The translations under genes and the position numbers were made by a program. From contig CACDYK010000001.1 in assembly GCA_902556905.1 (NCBI GenBank), positions 62,001 through 126,000 on the forward strand: DNA of 64,000 bases, given 5' to 3'. This document shows positions 11,276-20,289 of this stretch, in pieces; the stretch's first letter is position 1, and every line of letters begins with the position of its first letter. The notes under the pieces are model-generated. The model searched no databases, had not been told where the DNA came from, and saw only the letters and a program-made list of their open reading frames with translations. This DNA is from an uncultured Pelagibacteraceae bacterium (GTDB taxonomy: Bacteria; Pseudomonadota; Alphaproteobacteria; Pelagibacterales; Pelagibacteraceae).

Positions 11276-11805
11276 TGAAAAAAAAAACTTTAACACCAGT
11301 TTTATTAGGAGGAATTTTTTTTCTAATGCTTGGTCTTTCTTTTGCAGCAGTTCCGCTTTATGACATGTTTTGTCGAATAACTGGATTTGGAGGAACAACA
11401 CAAGTATCTAAAGAAGCACCAAATATTGTATTGGATAAAGTTGTAAGTGTTAGATTTGATACTAATGTAAATAACCTTGAATGGGATTTTAAAGCAAAAT
11501 CAAATGTTATGGACGTTAAGGTTGGTCAAGTTAATAGAATAGAGTTTGAAGTCAAAAATTATGGAGATGACACTACTTATGGAGTGGCAAGTTTTAATGT
11601 TTCACCGGCAAGTTTTGGTAAATATTATAGTAAATTAGGTTGTTTTTGTTTTGAAAAACAAGCTCTTAAAGCTGGTGAGAAGGCTACTTACATAATGACT
11701 TTTTATTTAGACCCTGAGCTTGTGAATGATCCAACTACAAAAAATCTACAAGATGTAACTATGTCGTACACTTTTTTCTCGACAGATTACTATAAACAAT
11801 CATAA
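11272..11805 (+). CDS. ctaG: Cytochrome c oxidase assembly protein CtaG/Cox11 (CuB insertion)
   Basis: Cox11 delivers copper to the CuB site of subunit I. The 177-residue protein has one N-terminal membrane anchor (about 8-28) followed by the signature PLYDMFCRITGFGGTTQ (Cys34). The copper-binding CFCF motif is at about 124-127 (Cys124, Cys126). The rest is a periplasmic beta-sandwich domain ending in SYTFF. Four-base overlap with the preceding small ORF and a 9-base gap to coxC place it firmly in the cox operon. Confidence 0.96.
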   Translation: MMKKKTLTPVLLGGIFFLMLGLSFAAVPLYDMFCRITGFGGTTQVSKEAPNIVLDKVVSVRFDTNVNNLEWDFKAKSNVMDVKVGQVNRIEFEVKNYGDDTTYGVASFNVSPASFGKYYSKLGCFCFEKQALKAGEKATYIMTFYLDPELVNDPTTKNLQDVTMSYTFFSTDYYKQS

Positions 11806-11814
11806 TCACGAAAA

Positions 11815-12603
11815 ATGTCAGCTGAAAAAAAACATGATTACCACTTAGTAGACCCAAGTCCTTGGCCTATCTACGTTTCATTCTCTTGCTTGGTATTAGC
11901 AATTGGAACGATATTTTATATGCATAACGATGTTTCGTGGGGCATGTACCTTGGCTTAGCTTTAGTTTTTTATGGTGCTTATATGTGGTTTAGAGATGTG
12001 GTAATAGAAGCAGAACATCAAGGTCATCATACACCTGTTGTACAAATTCATCATAGATACGGAATGACTTTATTTATTGCATCAGAAGTAATGTTTTTTG
12101 TTGCATGGTTTTGGGCTTATTTTGACATTAGTTTATTTCCAAATGAATTTGTTGGAAACGTTTGGCCACCAAAAGATATAGAAACTTTTGATCCTTGGGA
12201 TATTCCATTAATAAACACACTTGTTTTGTTACTTTCTGGAACAACAGTGACTTGGTCACATCATTCGTTAATAGAGGGTGATAGGAAAGGATTTATTCAA
12301 GGTTTAACATTAACAGTTATTCTAGGTTTCTTTTTTACTTTACTACAAGCTTATGAATACCATCATGCCACATTTGATTACTCAGGTCATATATATGGAG
12401 CTGTGTTTTATATGGCAACAGGTTTTCATGGATTTCACGTTATCATTGGAACAATATTTTTAGCTGTATGTTTAGCTAGGGCTAAAAAAGGACATTTTAC
12501 AAAAGATCATCATTTTGGATTTGAGGCAGCTGCATGGTACTGGCATTTTGTAGATGTAGTTTGGCTATTCTTATTTGCAGCAATATATGTTTGGGGAAGT
12601 TAA
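11815..12603 (+). CDS. coxC: Cytochrome c oxidase subunit III
   Basis: A 262-residue protein with seven predicted membrane helices, matching the aa3 oxidase subunit III family. Recognisable stretches are HDYHLVDPSPWP at the N-terminus, FIASEVMFFVAWFWAYF in the helix with the conserved glutamate, GFHGFHVIIGT and HFVDVVWLFLF near the C-terminus. Subunit III stabilises subunit I and supports proton uptake. It is followed by the SURF1 gene after 10 bases. Confidence 0.97.
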   Translation: MSAEKKHDYHLVDPSPWPIYVSFSCLVLAIGTIFYMHNDVSWGMYLGLALVFYGAYMWFRDVVIEAEHQGHHTPVVQIHHRYGMTLFIASEVMFFVAWFWAYFDISLFPNEFVGNVWPPKDIETFDPWDIPLINTLVLLLSGTTVTWSHHSLIEGDRKGFIQGLTLTVILGFFFTLLQAYEYHHATFDYSGHIYGAVFYMATGFHGFHVIIGTIFLAVCLARAKKGHFTKDHHFGFEAAAWYWHFVDVVWLFLFAAIYVWGS

Positions 12604-12613
12604 TAATTAACTC

Positions 12614-13267
12614 TTGAAGAATAAGTTTCTATTTTCGGTTTTTGTTTATTTTATAATTTTAGTTTTAATATCATTAGGTTCTTGGCAACTTTACAGATTA
12701 AATTGGAAATTAAATTTAATATCAGAAATTAACAGTTCTTTAAAAAATGATCCAGTTGAATTATCAAAATCAAATAAAAAAAATTATTTGAGAATAAGAA
12801 CTTCAGGTACAATTGATTTTGATAAGCAAATATATTTATATAATTTAAATGATAGTGGAAAACCTGGATTTGAAGTAATTAATCCTATTTTAATAGGTAA
12901 TGAAAATTATTTAATTAATAGAGGTTGGATACCTTTTGATAAAAAAGATAAAGCAGAGATTAATATTTTAGATACAAATACTATAATTGGAACATTAAAA
13001 ACTCAATCAAAAGCAAACTCATTTAAGCCTGACAATGACATTAATAAAAACTACTGGTTTACTTTAAATAGGGAGGATATTTTTTCATACACTGGAAAAA
13101 ATTTTTCTAAATATATAATATACTTAAATGGAGATTATAAAGCTCCAAAACCTAAAGTGATTACTGCTAACATTTCAAACAACCATAAAAAGTATGCAAT
13201 TACTTGGTTTTCAATGGCGATTTCAATTCTTTTAATATATTTATATTTTAGGAAAAAAAATTATTAG
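12614..13267 (+). CDS. SURF1 family oxidase biogenesis protein
   Basis: A 217-residue protein with two membrane helices at its ends (about 5-25 and 192-212) and a periplasmic domain between them, the SURF1 topology. The YLINRGWIPF block (about 97-106) and GSWQLYRLNWK after helix 1 are typical. SURF1/Shy1 proteins help insert heme A or build the oxidase. The frame starts with TTG at 12614; no better ATG is present nearby. The stop TAG directly abuts the thrC ATG. Confidence 0.88.
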   Translation: MKNKFLFSVFVYFIILVLISLGSWQLYRLNWKLNLISEINSSLKNDPVELSKSNKKNYLRIRTSGTIDFDKQIYLYNLNDSGKPGFEVINPILIGNENYLINRGWIPFDKKDKAEINILDTNTIIGTLKTQSKANSFKPDNDINKNYWFTLNREDIFSYTGKNFSKYIIYLNGDYKAPKPKVITANISNNHKKYAITWFSMAISILLIYLYFRKKNY

Positions 13268-14647
13268 ATGAAATATATAAGTACCAGAAATAATAAAAAA
13301 ACGTTTGAATTTAAAGATGTTTTCATAAAAGGACTGGCAGATGATGGTGGTCTATTTATCCCAGAGTCACTCAGCAAATATAGTGAGACAGAAATTAGTA
13401 GCTTTACAAATCTTGAATACAATGATTTGGCAAAAAAAATTATTTCTACTTTCATTGGTGATTTCATGAGTGAAAATGATTTAAGTAATATTATTGATAA
13501 ATCTTATTCAGTATTTAGAAAAAAAAATGTTGTTAATCTTATAAAAGTTGGTGATAGATCTGTGCTTGAGTTGTTTCATGGACCTACATTAGCTTTTAAA
13601 GATATTGCAATGCAACTTTTAGGAAATTTTTATGAGTATTACCTTAATAACGAAAATCAAAAAATTAATATTGTTGTGGCAACTTCAGGAGACACAGGAG
13701 CAGCAGCAATAGATGCTATTAAGGGTAAGAAAAATGTTAATATTTTTGTTCTTCATCCACACAATCGTGTTTCTTCAGTTCAAAGAAAATTAATGACAAC
13801 TGGAAAAGATCAGAATGTATTTAATATTGCAATTAATGGAAACTTTGATGACTGTCAAAACCTAGTTAAATCAATGTTTGCAGACAAGAACTTCTCAAAT
13901 GAAATTAAAATGTCAGGGGTTAACTCTATAAATTGGGCAAGAATTATTGCGCAGAGTGTATATTATTTTTATAGCTATTTTTTAATAGAGGATAAGGATA
14001 GGCCCATAAATTTTTCTGTTCCTACTGGAAATTTTGGAGATGTGTACGCTGGATATTTAGCAAAAAAAATGGGCCTTCCTATTAACAAATTGATTGTTGC
14101 AACTAATCAAAATGATATTTTACATAGAGCAATTTCAAAAGGGAGTTATGAGGTAGAAAAAGTTGCAGAAACTATTTCCCCAAGCATGGATATACAAATC
14201 GCAAGTAATTTTGAAAGACTTATCTACGATTTAAATAATGGTGATGATACAGAAACTATTAAAGCAATGAATGATATTAAAGAAAAAGGTAAGTATATAA
14301 TAGACCAAAAAAAATTAGATAAAATTAATACTAATTTTTTGTCATCTAAAATGAGTGAAGATGAAATTTTAAAAACTATTGAATTAGTTTATAAAAAATT
14401 TGACGTAGTTTTAGATCCTCATAGTGCTATAGGTTATGGAGCTTTTGACAAAATGAATATAAGTGGAAACAATATAGTTTTAGCTACAGCTCACCCTTGT
14501 AAGTTTCCTGATGCAATAAAAAATGCTATAAACTTAAATGCTGAACTACCAAAAGAACTAATCTATATTTTGAATGAAAAAGAAAATTATAAAATTATTG
14601 AGAATAATATTGATGAAGTAAAAAAACATATAAAAGAAAGAATTTAA
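13268..14647 (+). CDS. thrC: Threonine synthase
   Basis: ThrC converts O-phosphohomoserine to threonine using PLP. The 459-residue protein has the PLP-lysine motif HGPTLAFKDIAMQ (Lys111), the ATSGDTGAAA phosphate-binding loop near 138-147 and the VPTGNFGDVYAGY motif near 245-257. It matches the long (yeast/E. coli-like) class. It sits immediately after SURF1 with no gap, so it may be transcribed with the oxidase genes. The pathway partner thrB is encoded nearby on the opposite strand (15549-16514). Confidence 0.96.
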   Translation: MKYISTRNNKKTFEFKDVFIKGLADDGGLFIPESLSKYSETEISSFTNLEYNDLAKKIISTFIGDFMSENDLSNIIDKSYSVFRKKNVVNLIKVGDRSVLELFHGPTLAFKDIAMQLLGNFYEYYLNNENQKINIVVATSGDTGAAAIDAIKGKKNVNIFVLHPHNRVSSVQRKLMTTGKDQNVFNIAINGNFDDCQNLVKSMFADKNFSNEIKMSGVNSINWARIIAQSVYYFYSYFLIEDKDRPINFSVPTGNFGDVYAGYLAKKMGLPINKLIVATNQNDILHRAISKGSYEVEKVAETISPSMDIQIASNFERLIYDLNNGDDTETIKAMNDIKEKGKYIIDQKKLDKINTNFLSSKMSEDEILKTIELVYKKFDVVLDPHSAIGYGAFDKMNISGNNIVLATAHPCKFPDAIKNAINLNAELPKELIYILNEKENYKIIENNIDEVKKHIKERI

Positions 14648-15132
14648 TGAATATAAAAGAAAATGATAATCTACCAAACTCTGAAGTTTTTATTCTAGAA
14701 GAAGGAGAACCAATTAAAAAAAATATTGAAAATTTATTTAAAAATAAAAAAGTAGTAATGTTTGGCCTACCAGGTGCATATACCTCGGTGTGTTCTGCAA
14801 AACATTTGCCTGGTTATGTCAATATGTTTGAAAAATACAAAGAAAAAGGAGTTGACCAAATTATTTGTATTTCAGTAAATGATCCATTTGTAATGAATGC
14901 GTGGGGCAAAGAGAACAATGTAGAAAGCAAAATTTTAATGATGGGAGATCCTTTTTTAAATTTTACCAAGGCAATAGGTGCAGATGTAGATAAAAGAGCC
15001 AGAGGTCTTGGTATTAGATCAAATAGATATGCAATGCTTGTTGATGATATGAAGGTTATTAAATTACAGGAAGAAAAAGATACAGGTTCTTGTGAAATTT
15101 CAGCAGCTGAAAACTTCTTAAAATTATTTTAA
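14647..15132 (+). CDS. Peroxiredoxin (Prx5-like, AhpC/TSA superfamily)
   Basis: A 161-residue thiol peroxidase with the Prx5-type active site LPGAYTSVCSAKHLPGY, peroxidatic Cys49. It reduces hydrogen peroxide or organic peroxides, probably via glutaredoxin or glutathione. The start ATG overlaps the thrC stop (TAATG). It is the last gene of the plus-strand run and its 3' end overlaps the opposing rnhA by nine bases. A cytoplasmic location is inferred because there is no signal peptide. Confidence 0.92.
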   Translation: MNIKENDNLPNSEVFILEEGEPIKKNIENLFKNKKVVMFGLPGAYTSVCSAKHLPGYVNMFEKYKEKGVDQIICISVNDPFVMNAWGKENNVESKILMMGDPFLNFTKAIGADVDKRARGLGIRSNRYAMLVDDMKVIKLQEEKDTGSCEISAAENFLKLF

Positions 15133-15549
15133 AATAGCTGCTTTTTTAGCTAATTGGTCAACTTTTTCATTCATTGTATTGCCAGCGTGAGCTTTTACCC
15201 AATTCCATTTAACATCAAAAGTTTCATTCAAATTATAAAGTTCGATCCATAGATCTTTATTTTTTACATCCTCTTTTTTTGAAGTTTTCCAGTTGTTAAG
15301 CACCCACTTATTAATCCACTCAGTTATGCCAAGCTTTACATATTGAGAATCTGTATAGATTTCAATTTTTTCATTTCGTTTCATTTCTTTCAAAGCATTA
15401 ATAGGAGCTAAAAGCTCCATTCTATTATTTGTGGTATCTCTTTCACTTCCACTAATCTCTTTAGTTTCACCATCTATAATTATAATTGCTGCCCAACCTC
15501 CATCTCCAGGATTTTTTAAGCATGAACCATCTGTGTAAATCTTAATCAT
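15124..15549 (-). CDS. rnhA: Ribonuclease HI
   Basis: RNase HI cuts the RNA strand of RNA-DNA hybrids. The 141-residue protein has the family start IYTDGSCLKNPG (Asp7), Glu45 in NNRMELLAPI, Asp67 in YTDSQYV and a C-terminal WVKAHAG...NEKVDQLA block with the last catalytic Asp. The start ATG overlaps the thrB stop (TAATG). It is the last gene of the long minus-strand run from dciA. Confidence 0.96.
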   Translation of the reverse strand: MIKIYTDGSCLKNPGDGGWAAIIIIDGETKEISGSERDTTNNRMELLAPINALKEMKRNEKIEIYTDSQYVKLGITEWINKWVLNNWKTSKKEDVKNKDLWIELYNLNETFDVKWNWVKAHAGNTMNEKVDQLAKKAAILK

Positions 15550-16514
15550 TAAATTAAATAATCTTTATAAGAAATCAAACTGTTATGTGTAATAAGCTTT
15601 TGATAATATTCATTAGGATCTTTAATTTTTATTAATGCAGTTTTGGGTGTATTTGAATAATCGTAAAGTCTAGTAAGTAAATATCTCATTGCAGCTCCTC
15701 GACACAAAATATTTAATGATTTTTTTTCCTTAAGAGAAATTTTTTTAATACTCTCATATCCTCTAATTAAATTTTTTATTTTTAATTTATCAATTTTAAA
15801 TTTTGATTTTTTTTTATCAAAACAAAGTGCATTAATACAAATAGCTATTTCATACATAAAATAATCATTTGCAGCAAAATAAAAATCAATAATTCCTGAA
15901 AGTTTATTATTTTTAAAAAAAATATTATCTATAAATAAATCACCATGAATAATCCCACTTGGTAATTTTTTTGGCCAGTTTATTTTAATATCTTTTAGAT
16001 TATTTTTTAAAAATTTTTCTAAATTATTAAACTTCTTAGATTTAAATTTTATACTTTTAAGTAAAGGATCTAAATTTTTAATACCCATAGAGTTTTTTCT
16101 GGTTATTTTAATATTTTTAGTAATAGAGTGCATTTGTGCAATTATCTTACCAACTTCAAAACAATTTTTTGAATTAAGTTTATCTTTATCTTTTCCTTGA
16201 AGGAAAGAAACAATGCATGCAGTTTTATTCTTTAATTTTATTAAATAGCTTCCGTTATTATTTTTTAAAGGTTTAGGGCAATTAATCTTAGAGTCGTTTA
16301 ATTTATCCATTAATTTCATGAAAAAAGGGATTTCTTTATTGGAAACTCTTTTTTCAAAAATTGTTAATATAAATTTATTATTTTTTGATTTTAATAAATA
16401 ATTTGTATTTTCAATTCCCTTTTTAATACCCTGAAAACTAATAATTTTTTCAATATCAAACTTTTTATTTATTATAGAAATATCTTCTTTATTTATTTTT
16501 GTATAAACAGCCAT
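15549..16514 (-). CDS. thrB: Homoserine kinase (choline kinase/APH-fold type)
   Basis: A 321-residue kinase of the aminoglycoside phosphotransferase fold. It has an N-terminal nucleotide loop region (GIENTNYLLKS, about 33-43), the catalytic motif HGDLFIDNIFF (residues 190-200) and a metal-binding IIDFYFA segment about 15 residues later. Alphaproteobacteria typically use this type of homoserine kinase instead of the GHMP type. Its product is the substrate of ThrC, encoded about 900 bases away on the other strand. It starts directly after the ispH stop. Confidence 0.9.
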   Translation of the reverse strand: MAVYTKINKEDISIINKKFDIEKIISFQGIKKGIENTNYLLKSKNNKFILTIFEKRVSNKEIPFFMKLMDKLNDSKINCPKPLKNNNGSYLIKLKNKTACIVSFLQGKDKDKLNSKNCFEVGKIIAQMHSITKNIKITRKNSMGIKNLDPLLKSIKFKSKKFNNLEKFLKNNLKDIKINWPKKLPSGIIHGDLFIDNIFFKNNKLSGIIDFYFAANDYFMYEIAICINALCFDKKKSKFKIDKLKIKNLIRGYESIKKISLKEKKSLNILCRGAAMRYLLTRLYDYSNTPKTALIKIKDPNEYYQKLITHNSLISYKDYLI

Positions 16515-17459
16515 TTAATTTAATTTTTTTGGGATTTTAAATACTACGTTTTCTTTAATTATTTCTACTTCATCTATACTTATAGTAAATCTATTTTTTA
16601 AATCATTAATAAAATTTTTTACCAAAATTTCTGGTGCAGACGCACCAGATGAAATTCCAATAGTATTTGAGTTTTGAATTTGGTCATATGGAATTTTGCT
16701 TTCAGAATGAATTAGTATTGAGTTAATACAGCCTGACTTTTTAGCTACCTCAACAAGTCTTACGGAGTTAGATGAGTTTCTGCTGCCAATTACAAAAAAC
16801 ATATCACATTTTTTTGCAATATTTTTAACTGCCATTTGCCTATTAGTAGTTGCATAACAAATATCTTCTTTTGATGGTTCACGTATATCTGGAAATCTAT
16901 TTTTTAAAATTTTTATCATTTCATGGGTGTCATCTACAGATAAGGTTGTCTGCGTAACAAATGCTATTTTTTTATCTTCATTATTCTTATAATTTTTTGC
17001 TTCATTTTCATTTTGAATAAGATCAATAGCTCCAACAGGCAATTGACCCATTGTGCCTATGACTTCAGGATGATTTTGATGACCTATTAATATTATGTGA
17101 TAACCAGCTTTATTAAGATTCTCAGCTTCTCTATGTACTTTAGAAACTAATGGACAAGTAGCATCGACATAAGTCATTTTATAATTTTTTGCATCATCAG
17201 GAATTTTTTTTGGAACTCCATGAGCAGAAAAAACAACTGGTCTTGATTTGTCTTTAATTTCTTCAAGTTCTTCAACAAATATTGCACCTTTATTCTTTAA
17301 ATCATCAACAACATATTTGTTGTGAACAATTTCGTGACGAACATAAACGGGAGCCCCATATTTTTGAATTGATTTTTCAACAATTTCAATAGCCCTTTCT
17401 ACACCAGCACAAAAACCACGTGGCGCAGATAACAAAATTTTTAATTGTTTATTTTTCAT
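16515..17459 (-). CDS. ispH: 4-hydroxy-3-methylbut-2-enyl diphosphate reductase
   Basis: IspH (LytB) performs the last step of the MEP pathway, giving IPP and DMAPP. The 314-residue protein shows the three 4Fe-4S cysteines: Cys17 in APRGFCAGVERAI, a second in VDATCPLVSKVH near 101, and a third in EDICYATTNRQ near 200. EIVHN and GISSGASAPE are further family blocks. It overlaps blh by 11 bases, so isoprenoid precursor supply is coupled to the carotenoid/retinal genes upstream. Confidence 0.97.
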   Translation of the reverse strand: MKNKQLKILLSAPRGFCAGVERAIEIVEKSIQKYGAPVYVRHEIVHNKYVVDDLKNKGAIFVEELEEIKDKSRPVVFSAHGVPKKIPDDAKNYKMTYVDATCPLVSKVHREAENLNKAGYHIILIGHQNHPEVIGTMGQLPVGAIDLIQNENEAKNYKNNEDKKIAFVTQTTLSVDDTHEMIKILKNRFPDIREPSKEDICYATTNRQMAVKNIAKKCDMFFVIGSRNSSNSVRLVEVAKKSGCINSILIHSESKIPYDQIQNSNTIGISSGASAPEILVKNFINDLKNRFTISIDEVEIIKENVVFKIPKKLN

Positions 17460-18384
17460 TTTTTTCGAGAAAATATTCCAGCAATATATGTGGAAAGGTT
17501 AAAGACGCCAAACCTATAAATATTATTTTTAATATTGAGCTATCAAAATCATAGTTATTATTTAATAGATAAAGACCAATTAAGCAAAAAATAGCAGTTA
17601 AAATAGTTAAAGGTAATGCTTTTTGGCCAAATACCTTCAGACCATTTTTAAAATCATTTTTGTCTATTTCATAAATAAGCGTAATGCTGTGTCTAATTGA
17701 ATGTAAAAAACAAAAATAAACTGTAAATGCCACTAAAGGTGTTAGATAATAATTTAGAACTAAAATAGAAAAATAGTCAAAAAAAACTATAAATTTTTTA
17801 ATCTCAAATTTCCTCAAAAATAAAAAAATACTAGATAAGGAGCTTAAAATAATTGCTAAGGGTAATATTTTGTTAACTTCTATAAATTCTAAAGTAGAGT
17901 AAAAAATTTCATTATCAACTAATAACAATTTAAAAATAGTCACTGTTTCTTCAAAATGAAAAAACATTGGTGCTACAATTATTAACAAACCTTTTAGGAA
18001 AAAAAGTAATTGATTAAAATAAGAATTTTCATTTATTAAAAATTGAGTATCTTCTTTTCCAAAGTGGTAAGAGGCAACAAGTAAAAAAATCATCAAAGAG
18101 ATGAAAGGTATTATTGTCCAAATAATTATAACCAAAATAGCAATTAAAATGTATGAGAAATAAAAGATAGAAATTTTATTAATATTAAGAATATTAAAAA
18201 GTCTTTTACCCTTAACGTGGTCTAAAGATCCATGAGATACGCCAATAGTTAATATTAATAATAAACATATTAATGGAGAGATATTAAAATTATTTAATTT
18301 AAAAATTATTATTGAAAAAATGTTTGAAAATAAAAAAAAAATAAAAGAATGATTTAGATTAATTTTTTTTATTTCATTATTCAT
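17449..18384 (-). CDS. blh: Brp/Blh family beta-carotene 15,15'-dioxygenase (retinal synthesis)
   Basis: Blh cleaves beta-carotene into two retinal molecules. The 311-residue protein is almost entirely membrane helices, with iron-binding histidines in the expected places: GVSHGSLDHVKGKR (about 48-61), YHFGKEDT (about 106-113) and HSIRHSI near 230. In marine bacteria this gene accompanies proteorhodopsin, for which retinal is the chromophore. It is three bases behind crtY and overlaps ispH. The rhodopsin gene is not in the window. Confidence 0.92.
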   Translation of the reverse strand: MNNEIKKINLNHSFIFFLFSNIFSIIIFKLNNFNISPLICLLLILTIGVSHGSLDHVKGKRLFNILNINKISIFYFSYILIAILVIIIWTIIPFISLMIFLLVASYHFGKEDTQFLINENSYFNQLLFFLKGLLIIVAPMFFHFEETVTIFKLLLVDNEIFYSTLEFIEVNKILPLAIILSSLSSIFLFLRKFEIKKFIVFFDYFSILVLNYYLTPLVAFTVYFCFLHSIRHSITLIYEIDKNDFKNGLKVFGQKALPLTILTAIFCLIGLYLLNNNYDFDSSILKIIFIGLASLTFPHILLEYFLEKNEK

Positions 18385-18386
18385 AT

Positions 18387-19451
18387 TTAAAATAATTGTT
18401 TTAAAAAAATAAATTTGGGCATTTTAGAAATTATAGAAATATCCTCTAACATATTACTTTTATTAGATAAAAAATTTATAACTGTTTTTGAAGAGCAGTT
18501 AAACATTTTATAAAATATTTGTGCCATTCTTTCAGGGTTTTTTTTTAAAACTTTTAAAAAAATATTATCTAAAAATTCATATTTTTTCTTTATTGAAAAA
18601 ATTTTTGTATCCTTAATATTTTCTATATTTTCTCTAATATATTTGCTTTGTTCTTGAATGTTTAAAAATGTATATCCAGTACTTAGCCTTGTCATGCCTC
18701 CAGCAGTACCGATCTCAATTTGATTTAATTTTTTAATATTATTTGGATGAAATAAAGGAATAGCACCAGTTTCCTTGTAATTAATTTTATAATTTTTAAT
18801 CTTTAGTTTATTTTCAACATAATCCTTTAATTGAATATCATAATCATTCAAAGAAGTGTTATTAAGATCTGAAATCCAAGTAGTTTCAATAAGTGCCTTT
18901 GTTTTTGAGAATGGGAGTGTATAAAAAAAATGCACACTATTTTTTTGATCACAATCAAAATCCATTAAGTTGAATATTTTTTCATCAAAAAAATCTTTGC
19001 TTGTTTCAATCTCTATGCCAGAAAAGTGTTGCCACAAACTACTTTTGTTATCTACGGTGTCACTCACACTGTTAAAAATGATAGAATTTTCTGTATTTAC
19101 TTCATTAATATTTTTAAAAAAATAGATATTGGTATTTTGTTTTATTTTGTCAATTATCTTTCGATAAAATAAACCACTATCAATTGTTTGATAGGGCATA
19201 TTTTTACAGTCAACATGTTTAAGATGACCTGGAATGTTAATTGTAAAATTATCCCAACTTTTTTTAGTACAGTCTTCAAAATTATGAGATGAAACTTTCC
19301 AAAAAGACCATGTTTTATCTTTTTTATATTCATCTCTAGGCTCAACAATTGCTAAAGTTTTGTCTTTTAATTTTGAGTGTAAATCTAATTCATAAGCTAA
19401 AGATAGCCCAGCACAACCACCACCAATTATTATATAATCAAATTCTTTCAT
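18387..19451 (-). CDS. crtY: Lycopene beta-cyclase
   Basis: CrtY cyclises both ends of lycopene to give beta-carotene. The 354-residue protein begins with an FAD/NAD dinucleotide-binding motif (DYIIIGGGCAGLSLA, about 5-19), has ETTWIS near 193 and the GTAGGMTRLSTGYTF block near 253-267, both typical of the CrtY/CrtL family. It overlaps crtB by 14 bases and precedes blh, so the order crtI-crtB-crtY-blh follows the pathway from phytoene to retinal. Confidence 0.93.
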   Translation of the reverse strand: MKEFDYIIIGGGCAGLSLAYELDLHSKLKDKTLAIVEPRDEYKKDKTWSFWKVSSHNFEDCTKKSWDNFTINIPGHLKHVDCKNMPYQTIDSGLFYRKIIDKIKQNTNIYFFKNINEVNTENSIIFNSVSDTVDNKSSLWQHFSGIEIETSKDFFDEKIFNLMDFDCDQKNSVHFFYTLPFSKTKALIETTWISDLNNTSLNDYDIQLKDYVENKLKIKNYKINYKETGAIPLFHPNNIKKLNQIEIGTAGGMTRLSTGYTFLNIQEQSKYIRENIENIKDTKIFSIKKKYEFLDNIFLKVLKKNPERMAQIFYKMFNCSSKTVINFLSNKSNMLEDISIISKMPKFIFLKQLF

Positions 19452-20289
19452 CTAGATTTAATTCCTCGATAATTAATACATGATCATGTCTAATATGATC
19501 ATCATTTTTATCTATTAATAATAATTTAATTAGGTCAAAAACAGAAAGAAAAGTTTCAATTATTTTTTCAAGATTTGAAACATAAATTTTTCCAGATTTT
19601 CTATAATTTTCTAAATTTTTCTTTTTTAAAATTTTATATCCAATTTTTCTGTATATTCTTCTTGCTACCAAGATAGCAAATCTAAAGCTTATAGGGATTT
19701 TACTAATTGAGTGAAAAGAGTTTTCATAAAATTTTTCTGCAAGCATTAAGGTAGATTTAATTTCTTCAAAATTTTCATTTATATAAGATCTATTGTTATT
19801 TAAATCTTCAACTACATCTCTTGATATATTTGTTAATTGCATTGCTATTCCCAAATCAATTGCTGACATTAACGAACTTTTTTTACTTACTTTAAGAATT
19901 TTTGCCATTAATAGACCAACTGTTCCAGCAACTCTGTATGAGTAAATTAATAGCTCTTTTTTTGAGTTTAATTTTACTTTTTCTTTTATATCAGATTTAA
20001 TTCCTTCAAATAAATCGTTAATAATTATTAATGAAATATTGAATTCATCTACAAGATCCCACATATTTTTAATGATAGGATCATCAAAATTTTTATTATT
20101 AAAATTACTTTCAAAGTTCTTAAATTTATTTTTCTTAGATTCAATTGTATCATTATCGTCAGCTATATTGTCTGCGACTCTACAAAAATCGTACAAAGCT
20201 GAACACTTCTGATAAGTCTGTTTTGGGAGAAAAAAACCTGCCCAATTAAAAGACTTAGCATAAATTGACAGGTAGTTTTGATTTGTCAT
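19438..20289 (-). CDS. crtB: Phytoene synthase
   Basis: CrtB condenses two geranylgeranyl diphosphates into phytoene. The 283-residue protein has the first Asp-rich motif DFCRVADNIADDND (about 34-47) and the second NISRDVVEDL (about 153-162), which bind Mg-diphosphate. LGIAMQLTNISRD is the usual squalene/phytoene synthase signature. Its ATG overlaps the crtI stop by one base (TAATG). No GGPP synthase (crtE) was recognised in the window. Confidence 0.95.
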   Translation of the reverse strand: MTNQNYLSIYAKSFNWAGFFLPKQTYQKCSALYDFCRVADNIADDNDTIESKKNKFKNFESNFNNKNFDDPIIKNMWDLVDEFNISLIIINDLFEGIKSDIKEKVKLNSKKELLIYSYRVAGTVGLLMAKILKVSKKSSLMSAIDLGIAMQLTNISRDVVEDLNNNRSYINENFEEIKSTLMLAEKFYENSFHSISKIPISFRFAILVARRIYRKIGYKILKKKNLENYRKSGKIYVSNLEKIIETFLSVFDLIKLLLIDKNDDHIRHDHVLIIEELNLDERI

